Below, in pieces: positions 9,890 through 22,135 of a stretch of 64,000 bases of DNA. Under the pieces are notes generated by a model, which saw only the letters and a list, made by a program, of their open reading frames with translations, was not told the DNA's origin and did not search any database. The DNA comes from Taxillus chinensis (taxonomy: Eukaryota; Streptophyta; Magnoliopsida; Santalales; Loranthaceae): the NCBI GenBank assembly GCA_023512835.1, contig CM042092.1, positions 47,892,400 to 47,956,399 on the forward strand, in the 5' to 3' direction. Within the stretch, counting starts at the first letter, position 1, and every line of letters starts with the position of its first letter. Made by a program: the position numbers and the translations under genes.

Positions 9890-11106
9890 TGTTAGATCAA
9901 ACCCAGAATTTGGATGATGCGGATCAAACCCTATGTAATTTGATTTGAGATGTTCCATGTTTATTCTTAGTCTGTGCAGAAGATAAAACTTTAATCTGGA
10001 CCTACTCTCGTAAGGACAAAGCTAAGGACAAGATACATAATCCTGATCCGGATCATCGTGAGTGTCGTCATTCACTTGGTACATAACCAAGGTATCATCC
10101 GGAGTAAGGATCCTTCGTGAAGAGTAATCACTTGACAAAACGACCAAGGAACCCGCGTCTAACTTTCAACTAGACCATGTCAAGTGATGCGAAGTAAGAT
10201 TCCGAGTCTACAACTCGCACAGAGTTAGAGAGACTTGTTACGGAGAACGAATCGAAGTTGTCACTCCACCGGACCAAGGAAATAAAGACACGGACTATGA
10301 AATCCGAGTCTGTCACTGATGCGGAGTAAGGACAACTATTGCGGAGTAAGGGAAGCTAACACACACTGATGTGGAATAAGCATTCCGTACCTACTCTATG
10401 CGGAGTAAGGAAGCGCTTACACGGAACAAGGATTCCAAGACTGTACCAATACGGAGTAAGCAACTACTGACACGGAGTAAGGATCCGAACTTCGTTGATA
10501 CGGAGTATGGAACCTTACTACTGACTAAGAAGATGCTGCTTCACCTTTTCTAAGCTGCATTTAATGGTCAGCTCGCTGTGTCCCGATGAAAGACAAACTC
10601 ATTGAAGATCTAAACTGTCTTACACGTGGAACACTCAGAGATGTGGACGCAGTCTCAAATGCAATTGCAATCAAGCAAAGTAATTCATTACACTTATGCT
10701 TCCAATATTTCGAACTCGACATCCGTAGCAGTAAAGGCAGAAGTATTTTCCGAGAAGAACTTAATGTTACAAAGTGCTTGGGATATACAGTTCCAAGATA
10801 GATACATAGGAATGTCTATAAATACAAAACTGTGTATATTCATACGAGTGAGAAGGTTGTGGTACAAGAGCTCATAGAGATTATAAACGCAGTGTGTGTG
10901 ATGAAACCGAGTGCTATTGTAATCAATCGTAATTCTCGCTTATTTTGTTGTAATTATCATCGGATAATAAAGCAAAATACTTCCACTATCCTGGTTATCT
11001 TCCGCACTGATTTTACATCTTTTAACCAGATTGTGTTGTACCTGTGAGAGGAAAAGAGTTTTGATTTGAGCCTATTCACCCCCCTCTAGGCTCCTAGGGA
11101 CCAACA
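9890..11106 (+). repeat. Sirevirus-type copia 3' LTR
   Basis: 1217 bp, TGTTAGATC...GGGACCAACA, the same family as the LTRs at 50169 and 58685 (shared start, shared 'cccccctctaggctcc' near the 3' end). It holds degenerate units of 'cggagtaagga' at about 10315-10510. A TATA box ctataaata is at 10816-10824 and an aataaa signal with flanking 'caaaatacttcc' near 10965. The 5' LTR and most of the body of this element are missing from the window. Confidence 0.85.
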
Positions 11107-13252
11107 TTAAATAAATAATTTCTTGGTTGACATGTTGAATCTAAATCAAGTAGAATATATTTTTGAATTTATCACATCAAAATTATTAAGAGTTGTAAAA
11201 TACAGAAAGGTTCGTTAATACTCCATGACCAATAGTCAGGCTTAAAAAGGATAGACTAGCACAGTTTTGGAAGTCATTTTTAAAAATTTATAACTTTGTT
11301 TATGTAGCTCCAAAGAGCTTGATATTTTTACAACGTGCTCCAAATTAGTTATATATCTCTGGTTAAACTTGCATCCTCATTTGATGAGCCCATTAGGAGA
11401 AACAATTTAAACAGTAAACAAGGTTCTAGTAGCACGCCCAAAATTTTCATTCTCACTTTGAAACCCAATACCTTTCGATATACAAGCCCAATAGACTTGG
11501 AATTGATCTCAAAATGTAGATAATTAAGTTAGAAATCCATCCCAAGTGGTGGTATTGAATTTTATTAAGAATCTAGAAAGTTATAGCCAAAATAGTAGGC
11601 CATGCACCCATGTGACTTTTGTGACCAAAAGAACCTTCAACGTCAAACAAATCTAAAAATTCAAAAAATGGGGGAAACAAAGGATCCACGTGGTAGATAA
11701 TAATGGGGTAAGAATCAAATGATTTGAAAAGGAAAAAATTATGGAAGAAAATAAGGTATTAAGGATAAAAGTTTCACCTACCACACCTACCACCTACCAC
11801 CACCCTTGCCCTATATAAAGAGTATCTTGCCTCCCCTCTTAATGCACAAGTCCCTCAAGCCATACCACGAAATTCCCTCTACAAACACTCCTTTAAGCCC
11901 TCTTAACACCCCAAATAATTTACTCAAAGCCTCTTTTGTTTTTGGTACTTACCAAGCGTCGAAGTTCTACAAAAGGTAATACTCAAGATTTTGAGTATCT
12001 TGCCTCCGCTCTTAATGCACAAGTCCCTCTTATTTTTTATTTTGAATCCCTTTTACCACCTCATATATACTATATTTATGGTTGGTTTTATCACCTCATA
12101 TATATTATTTACATGGTTGGTTTTAACCTCTCACATATGTTATTTATATGGTTCGTTATACCACCTCGTATACACAAGCATGGTTGGCATTGCCACCTTA
12201 TATATATATATATATATGCATATGTAATTATTTTAAAATATGTTATTCCATCATAGCATTTTTATTATATAATTAAAGTAAAAAGATGAGAATATTGACT
12301 TGATATTTTTATTTTTCTAGAAAGCGAAGGATAGTAAGGAACAACTTCCATAATGAATTCCCTCGACAATCGCCCTTCTTCTTCCACAACCCCAATTGCT
12401 AATGCTTCAACCTCACAGCTACCCCCATCCTTATCTCTTCTAGATCTTCCCTTTACACCCATGTCTAATAACCCATCATGGTTAAGGTGGAAAACACATA
12501 GGAAAAATAGGCTTATTGAACATCTTTTCCGTTCACCCAATACAGAAAGTAAATCTTATTCAAAAACTTTCAAGGCATATAACATAATTATTGCACAACT
12601 CAAGGTTTATTATGCATGGGATTGACATAAGAAATGGAATCACAATAGAAGATGGAACCCAAATTAATAGCCTACCCCACAAGCACGGTATACCTATTAA
12701 AAGATATAAGTTAAAGTATGATATAAAAAAAAGAAAAGAAAGAGATATGTGTGATATTTATTTATGAGTAAGGTTAATAAAAGGAATAAATTAAAATGAG
12801 CGTTTCAAGCATTAATGCTAATTTAGTATTTTGATATTTTTTTTCAAAGTTTAGAATGCGGAGAACGACAAGCGGATCATAAGGGTTTTCTTTTCCTTTC
12901 CTTTCCTCTTTCTATGTCCTTATTGCTTTATATTACTCACCTTTTATTAACCTCCCCTTTATTAATTATTCGTAAGGGACATTAGTCTCTTTGATTTCTC
13001 TCTACTATTCTGTTTTATTAATTGGGGTAAATGACCTTTTTGAAAATCGGGATCATCATTGATAAGCTTATGTTCTTTAATTAACTCTGCTTCATGAAAT
13101 TCTATGATTTATTTTATGCAATGAATTGATCTTATTATGATCTCTCTTATGTTAGACAAAGTAAGTTATGATGGGTGGTTCCAGAAAGATCTTCAATGCA
13201 TTGGGTAAAGAACATCACTAGAGAGTGTCAATCCAGTTGATAATATGTTATG
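11107..13252. other. AT-rich relic sequence with LTR-like promoter
   Basis: No gene is supported. A TATA box ctatataaag at 11811-11820 is followed by a 37 bp word (gagtatcttgcctcc...) at about 11822-11858 that recurs at about 11993-12029, suggesting a decayed LTR. 12040-12210 holds four or five imperfect 35-40 bp units containing 'catggttggttt' and 'cacctcatatat', ending in a (TA)n run. A short open frame at 12353-12625 has no recognisable domain. Confidence 0.45.
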
Positions 13253-14410
13253 TTATGTTATGGTATCTAGGTAGTTAACTTGGATCATGATGTTATGATA
13301 CGATGTCCAAACATAATCTTCCATGTTATGATTCCCTTGTGAAATGTTGATCACGTATAATATACGAACGTTATTAAATCTTTGAAGTACATAACATGGT
13401 GGTGGTACCCATTTGAAGTCTTCAAAGTGCACACTTGAGGGTACCTTCACGAACATGGTGTCTTCCACTACAAATAAATGATGGTGACAAGGCAATGCAA
13501 ACACCATAGGCTCACTAAACAAGGTATCTACAATAGTATGGTCCACAGTAGTGACAATATCCTCAAGCAACTCCCACACACTTGAATTGTTGCCAATGAG
13601 CCAATTCAAGTCTTCATGTGATTCTTGTGGCCAAGGAAATAGTGTGCCATCATCTGCATGTGGAATACAGGCAGAAATAGTAATAGGAGGTAGACAACTG
13701 TCCTCTAAGAATTCATAGGAAGGAGACTCAGTGGTGTGCTCAAACTCTAGAGTGATTGGTTGTGGCATCTCCTCTCCAGAAAATTCAAAATATGCCTTTT
13801 CTTCTTCAGCTAATACAAATGTGGCAGTGGGCACTAGAATGTGGCAACTTTCCCCTAAAGTATAGGGAAGATACTCAAGTTGTGGCTCCGTCTCATCCTC
13901 TTGATGTTCCATTGGGGTAGCTTGGGCAAACACACCCTCTTCTTTATTTTGAATTTTAAGCTCATGGAAGGTGGCTTTCATTTGGTGTAGCCAAGTCTTT
14001 ATCTCTTGCATCTCCTCACTTTGCCTCTCCAATTGGCATTGAATGGTAGCAAATTGTTGTTGCTCTTGCAGTTGCTAGATAAGGTCATCAATAGAAGGAG
14101 TTATTTGTTGTTACTGATATGGCCACTCTTCATGCCAACGTGGAGGCTCTTGTGGATAGTTGAAATTTGGATGGTCCTTCCACTCTTGGTAATAAGTTGG
14201 TCCAATGGGAGCTTGCTGCTAATATGAGTGGTATGGAGAAACTCCCATTGGTACTGGTTGTGCTGCTTCCAAAGTTGAGAACATCTGTTGTAGCATTGTA
14301 GACACCCCATCGAGTTTGTGAAGAAAAGACTGTTGGGATTGGGGTGCCTCTATCTGTTGTTTCCACCATGGAATAGGTATGCTTTGTTCACTAAATTCTT
14401 GAAAGTTCAT
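13253..14410 (-). pseudogene. Unknown retroelement-associated ORF with in-frame stops
   Basis: One minus-strand frame runs 386 codons, from ATG at 14410 (MNFQEFSEQ) to a stop at 13253. Stops at 14219 and two more between 14030 and 14115 break it. The N-terminal part is rich in Gln, Pro and Trp ('PWWKQQ', 'NFNYPQEPPRW'). It is followed by a likely coiled coil (QLERQSEEMQEIKTWLHQMK) and an acidic middle. The C-terminal part has 'LPCHHHLFVVEDTMF' and 'WVPPPCYVLQRFNN'. The N-terminal composition recalls Gag-adjacent proteins of plant Ty3 elements, but no zinc knuckle, protease or RT motif is visible. Function unknown. It is probably a retroelement accessory ORF rather than a host gene. Confidence 0.45.
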
Positions 14411-14720
14411 CTTGCCCCCTTTAGAAACCTATAAAAGGAAAAAACAAAAAAAGGAAAAAAAAGTTTTTTTTTTTGGAAAAGGAACTTTAAAAAAATGAAA
14501 CCTTTTAAAAAAAATAAACAAAGAAATTGTTAGAGGAAGTATTAGAAAAAAACAAAACCAAAATAAGAAATTATTAGAAAAATAAAAGAAAAACAAAATA
14601 GGAATGTTAGAAAAAAGAAAGCTACAAAACAGAAAACTGTTAGAAAATAAAAAAAATAAAAGGAAAGAAAAAATTGTTATAAAAAGGTAGCCTACAAATT
14701 AATACCTATTAATGTAACGG
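14411..14720. repeat. A-rich low-complexity tract
   Basis: About 310 bp dominated by A, with a recurring ttagaaaaa-type unit at roughly 30-40 bp spacing. It separates the minus-strand pseudogene from the copia pol fragment. No coding or RNA signal seen. Confidence 0.6.
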
Positions 14721-14729
14721 CATTGGACT

Positions 14730-16941
14730 GTTAGGAAGACACCAAAACAGAATGGGGTGGTGGAATGGATGAATAGAACTATAATAGAGAGAGCACGGTG
14801 CATCAAATTAAATGCTGGGCTTCCAAAGAATTTCTGGGCAGAAGTCCAACAGTTTTTATTATAAACAGGTCACCGAACACTTCCTTGGGTAATAAGGTAA
14901 CACTGGAGGTGTGGATAGAAAAGGAGGTAGGTTATTCAGGAATGAAGATTTTGGGTTGTCCTGCATATGTTCATGTTCCAGGGGATGAGAGGTCAAAGCT
15001 TGACGCAAAGTCCAAACGCTGTATCTTTATTGGGTATGAGAAAGGCGTGAAAGGATATAAGCTTTGGGATCTAGAGAGAAAGAAGGCAGTTATTAGTTGG
15101 GATGTGGTTTTTGATGAGACTTCAATGGTTAAGGCACATCATGGATTACAGCAGACAGAAACTGGTAAAGATGAGGATAGGCAGAATCATGATATATAGG
15201 TGGAGCTGGACAATCAAGACTTACATGATTCACAACCCATTAAAGAGACCAATCATCAATAGCAGCTGGAAAGCATAACAACAGGGAGGTCCAGGCGTAC
15301 AATTAAACCACCAGAAAGATATGGGTTTGAAGATATGGTAGGATATGCATTGTGTTTGACCGATGGAGATGAGAATCTGTCTACCTTTCAGGATGCCATA
15401 AATAGTCCTGAAAGAGATAGATGTATGGAAGCTATGGTGGAAGAGATGGAATCCTTGAAGAAGAATGAGACTTGGGAGTTGACAGAACTTCCTAAGGGTG
15501 AAAAAATGGTCGGAGGCAAATGGGTATACAGAAAAAAGGAGGCTGTAACAGAAAAAGAAAGGGAAAGATTCAAGGCCCAGTTAGTAGCAAAGGGGTACAC
15601 ACAGCGGAAAGGTATTGATTATGATGAGGTATTTTCTCCAGTGGTAAGATATACTTCAATTAGAATTATCTTGGCATTGGTGGCTAGCTATGACCTAGAA
15701 TTGGAACAGCTGGATGTGAAAACAGCTTTCCTCCATGGTGATTTGGAGGAAGTAATATACATGGAACAGCCAGAGGGGTTCAAGCAGCCAGAGACTGAAC
15801 ACCTAGTTTGTAGATTGAAGAAATCACTATATGGTTTGAAGCAGTCTCTAAGACAGTGGTACAAAAGATTTGATTCATTCATGATCAAAATTGGCTTCAC
15901 ACGATGTGAATATGATTGTTGTGTGTATGTGAAGAGGCTTGATGACGGTTCCTATATTTATCTATTACTCTATGTGGATGATATGCTTATTGCTACAACG
16001 AGAAAAGAGGAAATAAACAAAATTAAAGCTTTGTTGAGCAAGGAGTTTGACATGAAGGATCTGGGTATTGCATGGAAAATACTTGGAATGGAAATATGCA
16101 GGGACAGAACAGCCGGTAAGTTATGGTTGTCTCAAAGGGATTATGTGGGAAAATTATTGGAGCGGTTTAGCATGATTAATGCTAAACAGGTCATCACCCC
16201 ATTAGCAACACATTTCAGGTTGTCAAAGCTACAATGCCCGAAGTCAGCTGAGGAAATTCAGGATATGGCAAATGTGCCATAAGCAACTGTAGTTGGTTGT
16301 TTGATGTATGCAACGGTATGTACAAGACCTGATCTAGCCCAAGTAGTTAGCACAGTGAGTAAATACATGGCAAATCCAGGTAGAGAACATTGGAGAGCAG
16401 TCAAGTGGATATTCAGGTACATGAGAAGCACTTCAGATTATGGGCTTATGTTTATGAAGCAGCAGGCTCAGATTTCAGTTGTGGGTTTTGTAGATTCAGA
16501 TTATGCTGGGAGTTTAGATGACAGGAGGTCTACAACAAGGTATGTTTTTACACTGGCAGGTGGACCAATTTGCTGGAGGTCTATGACTCAAGCTGTAGTG
16601 GCCTTATCTATTACTGAATCAGAGTACATGGCATTAACTGAAGCTGGGAAGGAAGCATTGTGGCTGAGAGGTTTTGTACAAGAACTAGGCTGGATCTAGG
16701 TGGAGTAGATATATTTTGTGACAGTCAGAGTGCCATTTATTTGGCCAAGTATCAGGTATATCATGCTAGAACCAAGCATATTGATGTGAGATATCACAGG
16801 ATAAGGGAGTTTGTTGCCTTTTGTGATACAATCTCGGAAAAGGTGCACACTTCTGAAAATGCAACTGATATGTTGACAAAGATTGTGACAGCAGGTAAGT
16901 TCAAGCATTGCTTGGATTTACTTCATGTTTCTAGATGTTAG
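14730..16941 (+). pseudogene. Tork-like Ty1/copia pol fragment (IN end, RT, RNaseH)
   Basis: This starts inside the integrase at 'PKQNGVVEWMNRT', whose Glu is the last residue of the DDE triad. It continues through the GKEVDYS-like conserved copia region ('GCPAYVHVP', 'CIFIGYEKGVKGYKLW') to RT at 15335-16282, with 'QLDVKTAFLHGDL', 'SLYGLKQS' and the catalytic 'YVDDMLI' near 15975. RNaseH follows, with 'DSDYAGSLDDRRSTTRY' and 'KHIDVRYHRIREFV', ending near 16941. Order IN-RT-RH is copia. Similarity in motif wording to Tnt1/Tork elements suggests that lineage. It is inactivated by a frameshift in the integrase (about 14850-14915), stops at 15197, 15260 and 16280, and a frameshift near 16690. Gag, protease and most of the integrase are lost. 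Confidence 0.9.
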
Positions 16942-17008
16942 AAATAAAACTTGCCCCCTAAACATGGTGATCTTCTGAATGGGTGAGGTTATTCGACAAG
17001 GTGGAGAT

Positions 17009-17290
17009 TGTTGGAATATGTGGCTCATTTATGATGTATGAGAGATACCAACAGGAGGCTGGCCAAGTGAGTGGATATTGATGTAGACCCTAGTTGATAT
17101 AATAGAACAGACTCGCCGCCACTCCCGTGGACGTACCCGGTATTGGGGAACCATGTAAATCTTATGTCCTTGTGCAAATCGTGTGTGTGTGTGGCGTCGA
17201 TCTACTTTTTAGACATCAATAGATGTACATGCAAATACCAACTAAAAATACTTTTGTCGTCCATACATTATGAGTCATTAATATATATTC
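17009..17290 (+). repeat. Tork-like copia 3' LTR (partial)
   Basis: Starts TGTTGGAATATG right after the purine tract acaaggtggagat (16996-17008), 70 bp beyond the pol end, so this is the 3' LTR of the pol fragment. A (GT)n run lies at 17180-17193. The LTR should end in ATTCCAACA. Only 'attccaagtgtca' near 17288 resembles this, so the right boundary is uncertain and the copy may be truncated. Confidence 0.65.
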
Positions 17291-19947
17291 CAAGTGTCAG
17301 ATGCGTCACATGGGGCGGGAGGATTATGGCCGACACAAAGAATCGAGGTCAGGAGCAATGAGACAAAATACTAATTTTCCAAACTAAAACTTGGAGTAAA
17401 GCTTCAAATTTCGAATTGGAATGGGAAATCCCAAACTAATTGTTTGGTTCGATTTGAAGCGTGAATTAGATTCGAGTTCGAGATATGGAATGCCAAATCT
17501 CAAACCAAATAGTGAAATCCTGAAGCAAATGGCACAGGAATTGGGTTCGGTTTGAGAAATGGAGTGCCAAATCTGAAACCGAAGTGACAAACCGAAGCCT
17601 TTTCCCTCACGAACCAAAACTCCAACTCAGACTAAAGCTTTATATCTTGAACAAAAGTCATATCTCAAACCAAAGTGACAAACCAAAACCTTTTTCCCTC
17701 ATGAAACAAAGCATAAACTCAAATCAAAGCTTCATATCTTGAACCAAAGCTTCAGCTCGAATCGAAGTGGGTTTTTTTTGTGTCGAGCATGTACTATGTT
17801 TTCCTAAATCGCTTTAATTGAAAAGACTAATTTTTCCATTATTCAAATATAAGTCCCAAAAGCAAACATAGGTAATATGTAAATCAAAATTCTAAGAATG
17901 AAGATTAGAGTAAGAAAATGACGACCATGGTGTGATCTGGATTGCCGCTTTGAGGGTTGACCATCAGTTAACCATTTATCGGTGATTTAAATGTGCTTTT
18001 GGTGATAACTTTTTCGTTTAACTTCAGAATTGAGCACAGTTAAAGGTATTAATTATCATATTTGATTTTCTATCACTTGAAATAGCTCATTGGCATTTTA
18101 AGGGATTTTTGATAAAGTCATAAAAATTACACGCTTCTCAAATTACTGGTCATAATTTTTTATTAACCAACAAAATGATGCAGCAAACAGGTAATGTAAA
18201 GAAAGTGAAAATTGATAGTGTGTATTCAATCCGGACAAAATGGTATCCAACACTTGGAGGAGAACGTTCTGTTATACCCCAGAGAAAAACCTTCTTATTC
18301 TACACATAATAAAGCTCTATTTAGCATAGATGATTCAAACAAACACTTTATTGATAGTATTTTAAACTTAATGCAAAACAAAGAAACATTCTAAGAACAT
18401 GTTAAACAAATGGATTGGATCTTGAAAATACAAAATTCTTTAGTATTATGTTCGTATACTTATTTTTAGTTTGATTACCTTTTTAGCAAGCCAAAAATTA
18501 AAATTGCTTTCTCTTTTACCTGATCAATCAATTCTCCTACATCTTAAAAGTTTTTATTTGAAGGTGGTGTAATGACATTGACAACATGGTTAAGTGAGGA
18601 AGTTATTGAGGAACAAATAAGTGTTCTTTTTTGTGATTCTTAAGGTGTTTGCGCGTCCCTTGCTGCCATTATCATTAGGGGAAAAACTTCTAATTGGTTT
18701 GCTTGTGTTTTTAGTTTTCCTTTTCCTCTCGTTGATCTACAATTCACTTCATAGATTTGTTTCAATTTCTAATATAAAGATGCAATTTATTTGACACATA
18801 TTCCATGAAATTTGTGTGCCAACATTGAATCAGCCCCAATTATTTGTTTCATTCTTGCGGTTCATTAATCTTCATCAAACTGGGCCACTAATCTTCATCA
18901 AACATTAATTTGTAACAATTGTAGGGATGATTTTTGTTGCCCTAATGAATATAATTTAGGATGAAATGAGTGTTTGTCATAGCTTTAGTGGCAATTTTAT
19001 GTCATATGGGGCAAACTAGAAATGTGTCAATTGGAATTTTAGTAGACTCATAGTAGAAGACAAAACATGTCACTGCAAAGGAAGATGGGGCAACAAAAAA
19101 AATTCAGAAAATGGAGCTTCTGACAATAACCGGAACACTCAGGGCCACAAAGTCATAGAGAGGGTGGAGCTTGTAATGTAGAAAATGAAGCTTCGAATGT
19201 AAAAGTTCCTCATGGATTTCTCTTAAGCTAGCACTCGAAGGGTGGAGAAATGTTTAATACGATTGGGAGTACAAAAGCCTCTAGAGGAAAGGAGTGCAGA
19301 AGCGTTGACAAGTTAACCTGTTATCTGATATGTTTGTTGAAACAATTTACTTGTTTTCTGTTAATTGGTTTAGTTGGTTGAAACTGTCTTCTATGACAAG
19401 CCATGTATATAATCGCACCAGCGTGCATAATGAAATTGAATAGAGTTTTTTCTCCATTTTTCTTCTTCTTTGTTGTGTTGCTTTGTTTGACTCTGTTCAT
19501 TGCGAGCGGCCTCAACGCCTAACAATGTTTCTACACCAAATCAACAGTCAAGTAATTATCAAAATGTTAAGACGTGAGAAACTAATATGAACCTTGAATC
19601 GCATGCCATGCTATGCCTAATGCCATCACCATCCTAACCACCAAAGTTGCTAATCTGGCCATTCCACGCCATCCCCAATTGCATGTTATGCCATGCCTGA
19701 CCTCATCAAAGACTCCTAACACACCAAACTTAGTGTAGTTTTCCTTCTCTCCCTTTTTAATTCATATAGGTATTAAGAATTTTTTTATTTTTTAAATATT
19801 TATAAAAATTTTATTTTTGATTTACTAAATATTTATTATTTAATTTTATTTTTTAAATAACTTTAAAATTATAATTTATCAAACATTCATCTTTTATTTT
19901 TATAATTTTTTTAACACTATTAAAGCACTAGCATCAGCTTCTCCATT
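17291..19947. other. AT-rich sequence without recognisable genes
   Basis: 17384-17770 contains about six imperfect units around 'aaaccaaagtgacaaaccaaa' and 'cttcatatcttgaacc', probably a degraded tandem array. 18000-19300 shows nothing I can name. About 19310-19523 ends in '...cgcctaaca' after a leader-like TC-rich stretch and may be the end of a short copia LTR, unproven. 19740-19930 is extremely AT-rich. Confidence 0.4.
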
Positions 19948-20290
19948 TCGGGGTATTTCCCCCTTGTAAAGTGCTGTACTTAGCTTATAGAGTAAGTTGT
20001 AGAGATTTTAGATTTCGATCATATATAATGTCTCCTGGTGGTAGAACCAAAAAAGTGTTAACATCTATATGTAGGGGAGTGATGTTGTAAGGCTTTCAAG
20101 CAATCAATACAATCGTTTGTTGCCTTCGTTTAATCTTTCTTCCGCTAAGTGCTTCCCTACACAATTGCTTTACAACGGATCAATGGGTTTCGATCCAAAT
20201 GCGACGAGTTAGGCTGACCTAGCGTTCCTTCATACGGGTGGGACTAGGTGCCGCACAAGTTAAGATGTTATACAGGCTGACCCCGTGACA
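19948..20290 (+). repeat. Ty3-B 5' LTR (5'-truncated)
   Basis: 343 bp matching the 3' nine-tenths of the LTR at 5126-5509, with the first 40 bp or so missing. Ends CCGTGACA at 20290, followed at once by PBS tggtatcagagc (20293-20304). The shared 'tgtaggggagtgatgttgta' block ties this copy to the right end of the TRIM-like element. Confidence 0.85.
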
Positions 20291-20358
20291 AGTGGTATCA
20301 GAGCACAGTTTGGTGCTAAGTTTGGTGGAACAAGTAAAAGCTTTGAGACGGTGTAAAA

Positions 20359-21222
20359 ATGACAAATAGAGGATCCATTGTCATTAATGCCGGTGGGCAC
20401 GAAGGCCGCGAGAAGGAACAAACCGCTAAGGAACGGAGGAGAGACAAGTCTGTTTCGAGGGAAACATGTCCGCTAGAGAGATGGCTAGCCAAATTGGAGT
20501 TGGCGTTAGCTGAACAGATGGAGGTGGTCGAGGAGCATACTGAAAGCATCGAAAAGCTGGACTCAGAGGGTGAGGAAATCTTTGGGAGGATGCAAGGGCT
20601 TCTCAACTCCGTAATGGATGACATGAACTCTCGATTCGATGACTTGAAGGACACTCTCACGTCCCAAATCCTGGCGATTCAAGAGGAAATCAAAGAGATC
20701 AAGGCAAATTGGTCTCTCTACAAGATGGTGGTCACCCAAGGTGGCGTTGGCAGCCATTCCAGCTCCAAAATCGACATGCCAAAGCCTAAGACCTATGTGG
20801 GGTCAAGGAATGCGAGGGAGTTAGACAACAACGCTAGACCATGGAGCAGTACTTCGATGCCTTGAAGATTGTCGATGAGGCAAAGAAGGTGAAAACCGCT
20901 CCGCTATACTTAGTCAATTCGGCTATGGTGTGGTGGAGGCGACGATTTGCCGACAAGGAGTGTGGCCTATGCATCATCGATAATTGGGCGGATTTCAAGC
21001 GGGAGATCAAGGCCTAATTCTATCCCCAGAATGCGGAGGACGAGTCCCGAGCGAAACTGCGGTGCCTTACCCATAAAGGCGCGGTGTGGGAGTACGTTCG
21101 TAAATTTTCCGAGCTGATATTAGAGATCCCGGATATGTCTGCGAAGGATTCACTATTTTCTTTCATGGATGGATTGCAACAATGGGCGAAGTTGGTCCAG
21201 CTTGCCCCAGCGCGTCTAGCTT
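20359..21222 (+). pseudogene. Ty3-B Gag (capsid) pseudogene
   Basis: The first 160 codons or so from ATG 20359 are basic and then strongly heptad-like (about residues 45-120, 'EEHTESIEKLDSEGEEIFG'), a probable coiled coil. After a frameshift at about 20830-20840 the retrotransposon Gag domain follows in another frame: 'MEQYFDALKIV', 'YLVNSAMVWWRRRF', 'WADFKREIKA' then a stop at 21015 (CAA to TAA type), 'FYPQNAEDESRAKL' and 'FSFMDGLQQWAK'. This order is that of the capsid domain PF03732 of plant Ty3 elements. The homology stops near 21195 and the rest of the element is absent. Gag would form the virus-like particle. Confidence 0.85.
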
Positions 21223-22135
21223 GATTTTTGCCCTGGTTGGCTTGCTTGTATGCAGGTGAAGGCATGGGAGTGTCGATCGGATGACTACGTCGAACGGGCT
21301 CCCCGCTAATGCTGCGAATTGTGAGTCTCTTCTCCTCCTCCCTGTGCAGCTTTGGTTTCCCAAGGCCTCACACTTGGTCCCTGTATTGTGTACCCTACTT
21401 GGTGGCACACCGCCCCTCTATCCCTCTGCCCCTCCTTGTTATGCTACCGGTGCACCTTGCCCTGCGAGATTCTCCCTCCCCTCCTCTTGCGGCTTGCCTT
21501 GGCTTGTCGTTGGGTCGGGTGCTTGCCCTTGGCTTGCCCCTTGGCCTACCTATGCTCCAGGTTAGGAAAACTATGGATTCTTGTGGGAGTGGGGGATCTG
21601 CTTACGATCTTTGTTACGACTTATCTTACGACCATCAGGCTTTGTCCCTCGTATGTTCGGTGTCCCCTTGATGGGCCCCCATTCGACATGTGGCAGCTAT
21701 TGGGAGGATTGTGGGGTCCATGCTTGACTCTTTGTTCTTGCCTCGTAAACGTCCAGTTGGGCACACTACGATTTCCTGCCTTTATCGGGGGATTTTAACC
21801 TGCTCTGCGAATTGGGGCAAATCCACCCTGCCTTCGCCACCACCTACTATCTTCAGGCTCGATGATCAAAGTGTGGGGCCTGGTAAGGCACCTCCTACCC
21901 CGTCGCCTAGCGGATAATGACCGTTGTGCATTGCAGTTACATTTTCTGTTGCTACACATATGCATAACCGAGGCCCTGGCCCATGACCCAGGTCGCACCT
22001 TCTGCCGTCACCGGGGTTGTGCGCTCCCTCATAGGGTGGCAACGGCTGTGGGGTTGCTGCGCCCCCCCGTGCGGGGCTTTTGCCCCCTAACGCGACTACC
22101 TTCGCTCCTCCAATGCCTCCAAGACGGGTGCTTGA
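21196..22135 (+). other. GC-rich sequence of unknown origin
   Basis: Pyrimidine- and GC-rich, unlike its neighbours, with several short open frames but no domain I can support. Around 21530-21580 it repeats the 'ttgccccttggcctacctatg' end of the dispersed repeat found at 6900 and 46230. It lies between the truncated Ty3-B gag and the Ty3-A LTR, which inserted at 22136 after ttgat. Confidence 0.4.

Noticed and set aside
11936..12256. Open frame with repeated HLIYIIYMVGF-type residues
   Set aside because: It is the translation of an AT-rich imperfect tandem repeat. A second overlapping frame shows the same repetition, so coding is not supported.
12353..12625. 90-codon frame starting MNSLDNRPSSS
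   Set aside because: No domain, no second copy in the window and no supporting context. Listed only as part of the AT-rich relic region.
21788..21870. A GDFNLLCELG stretch recalling the GDFN motif of LINE endonucleases
   Set aside because: The frame is short, ends in a stop after about 28 codons, and no other endonuclease or RT motif is found nearby, so a four-residue match is not enough.
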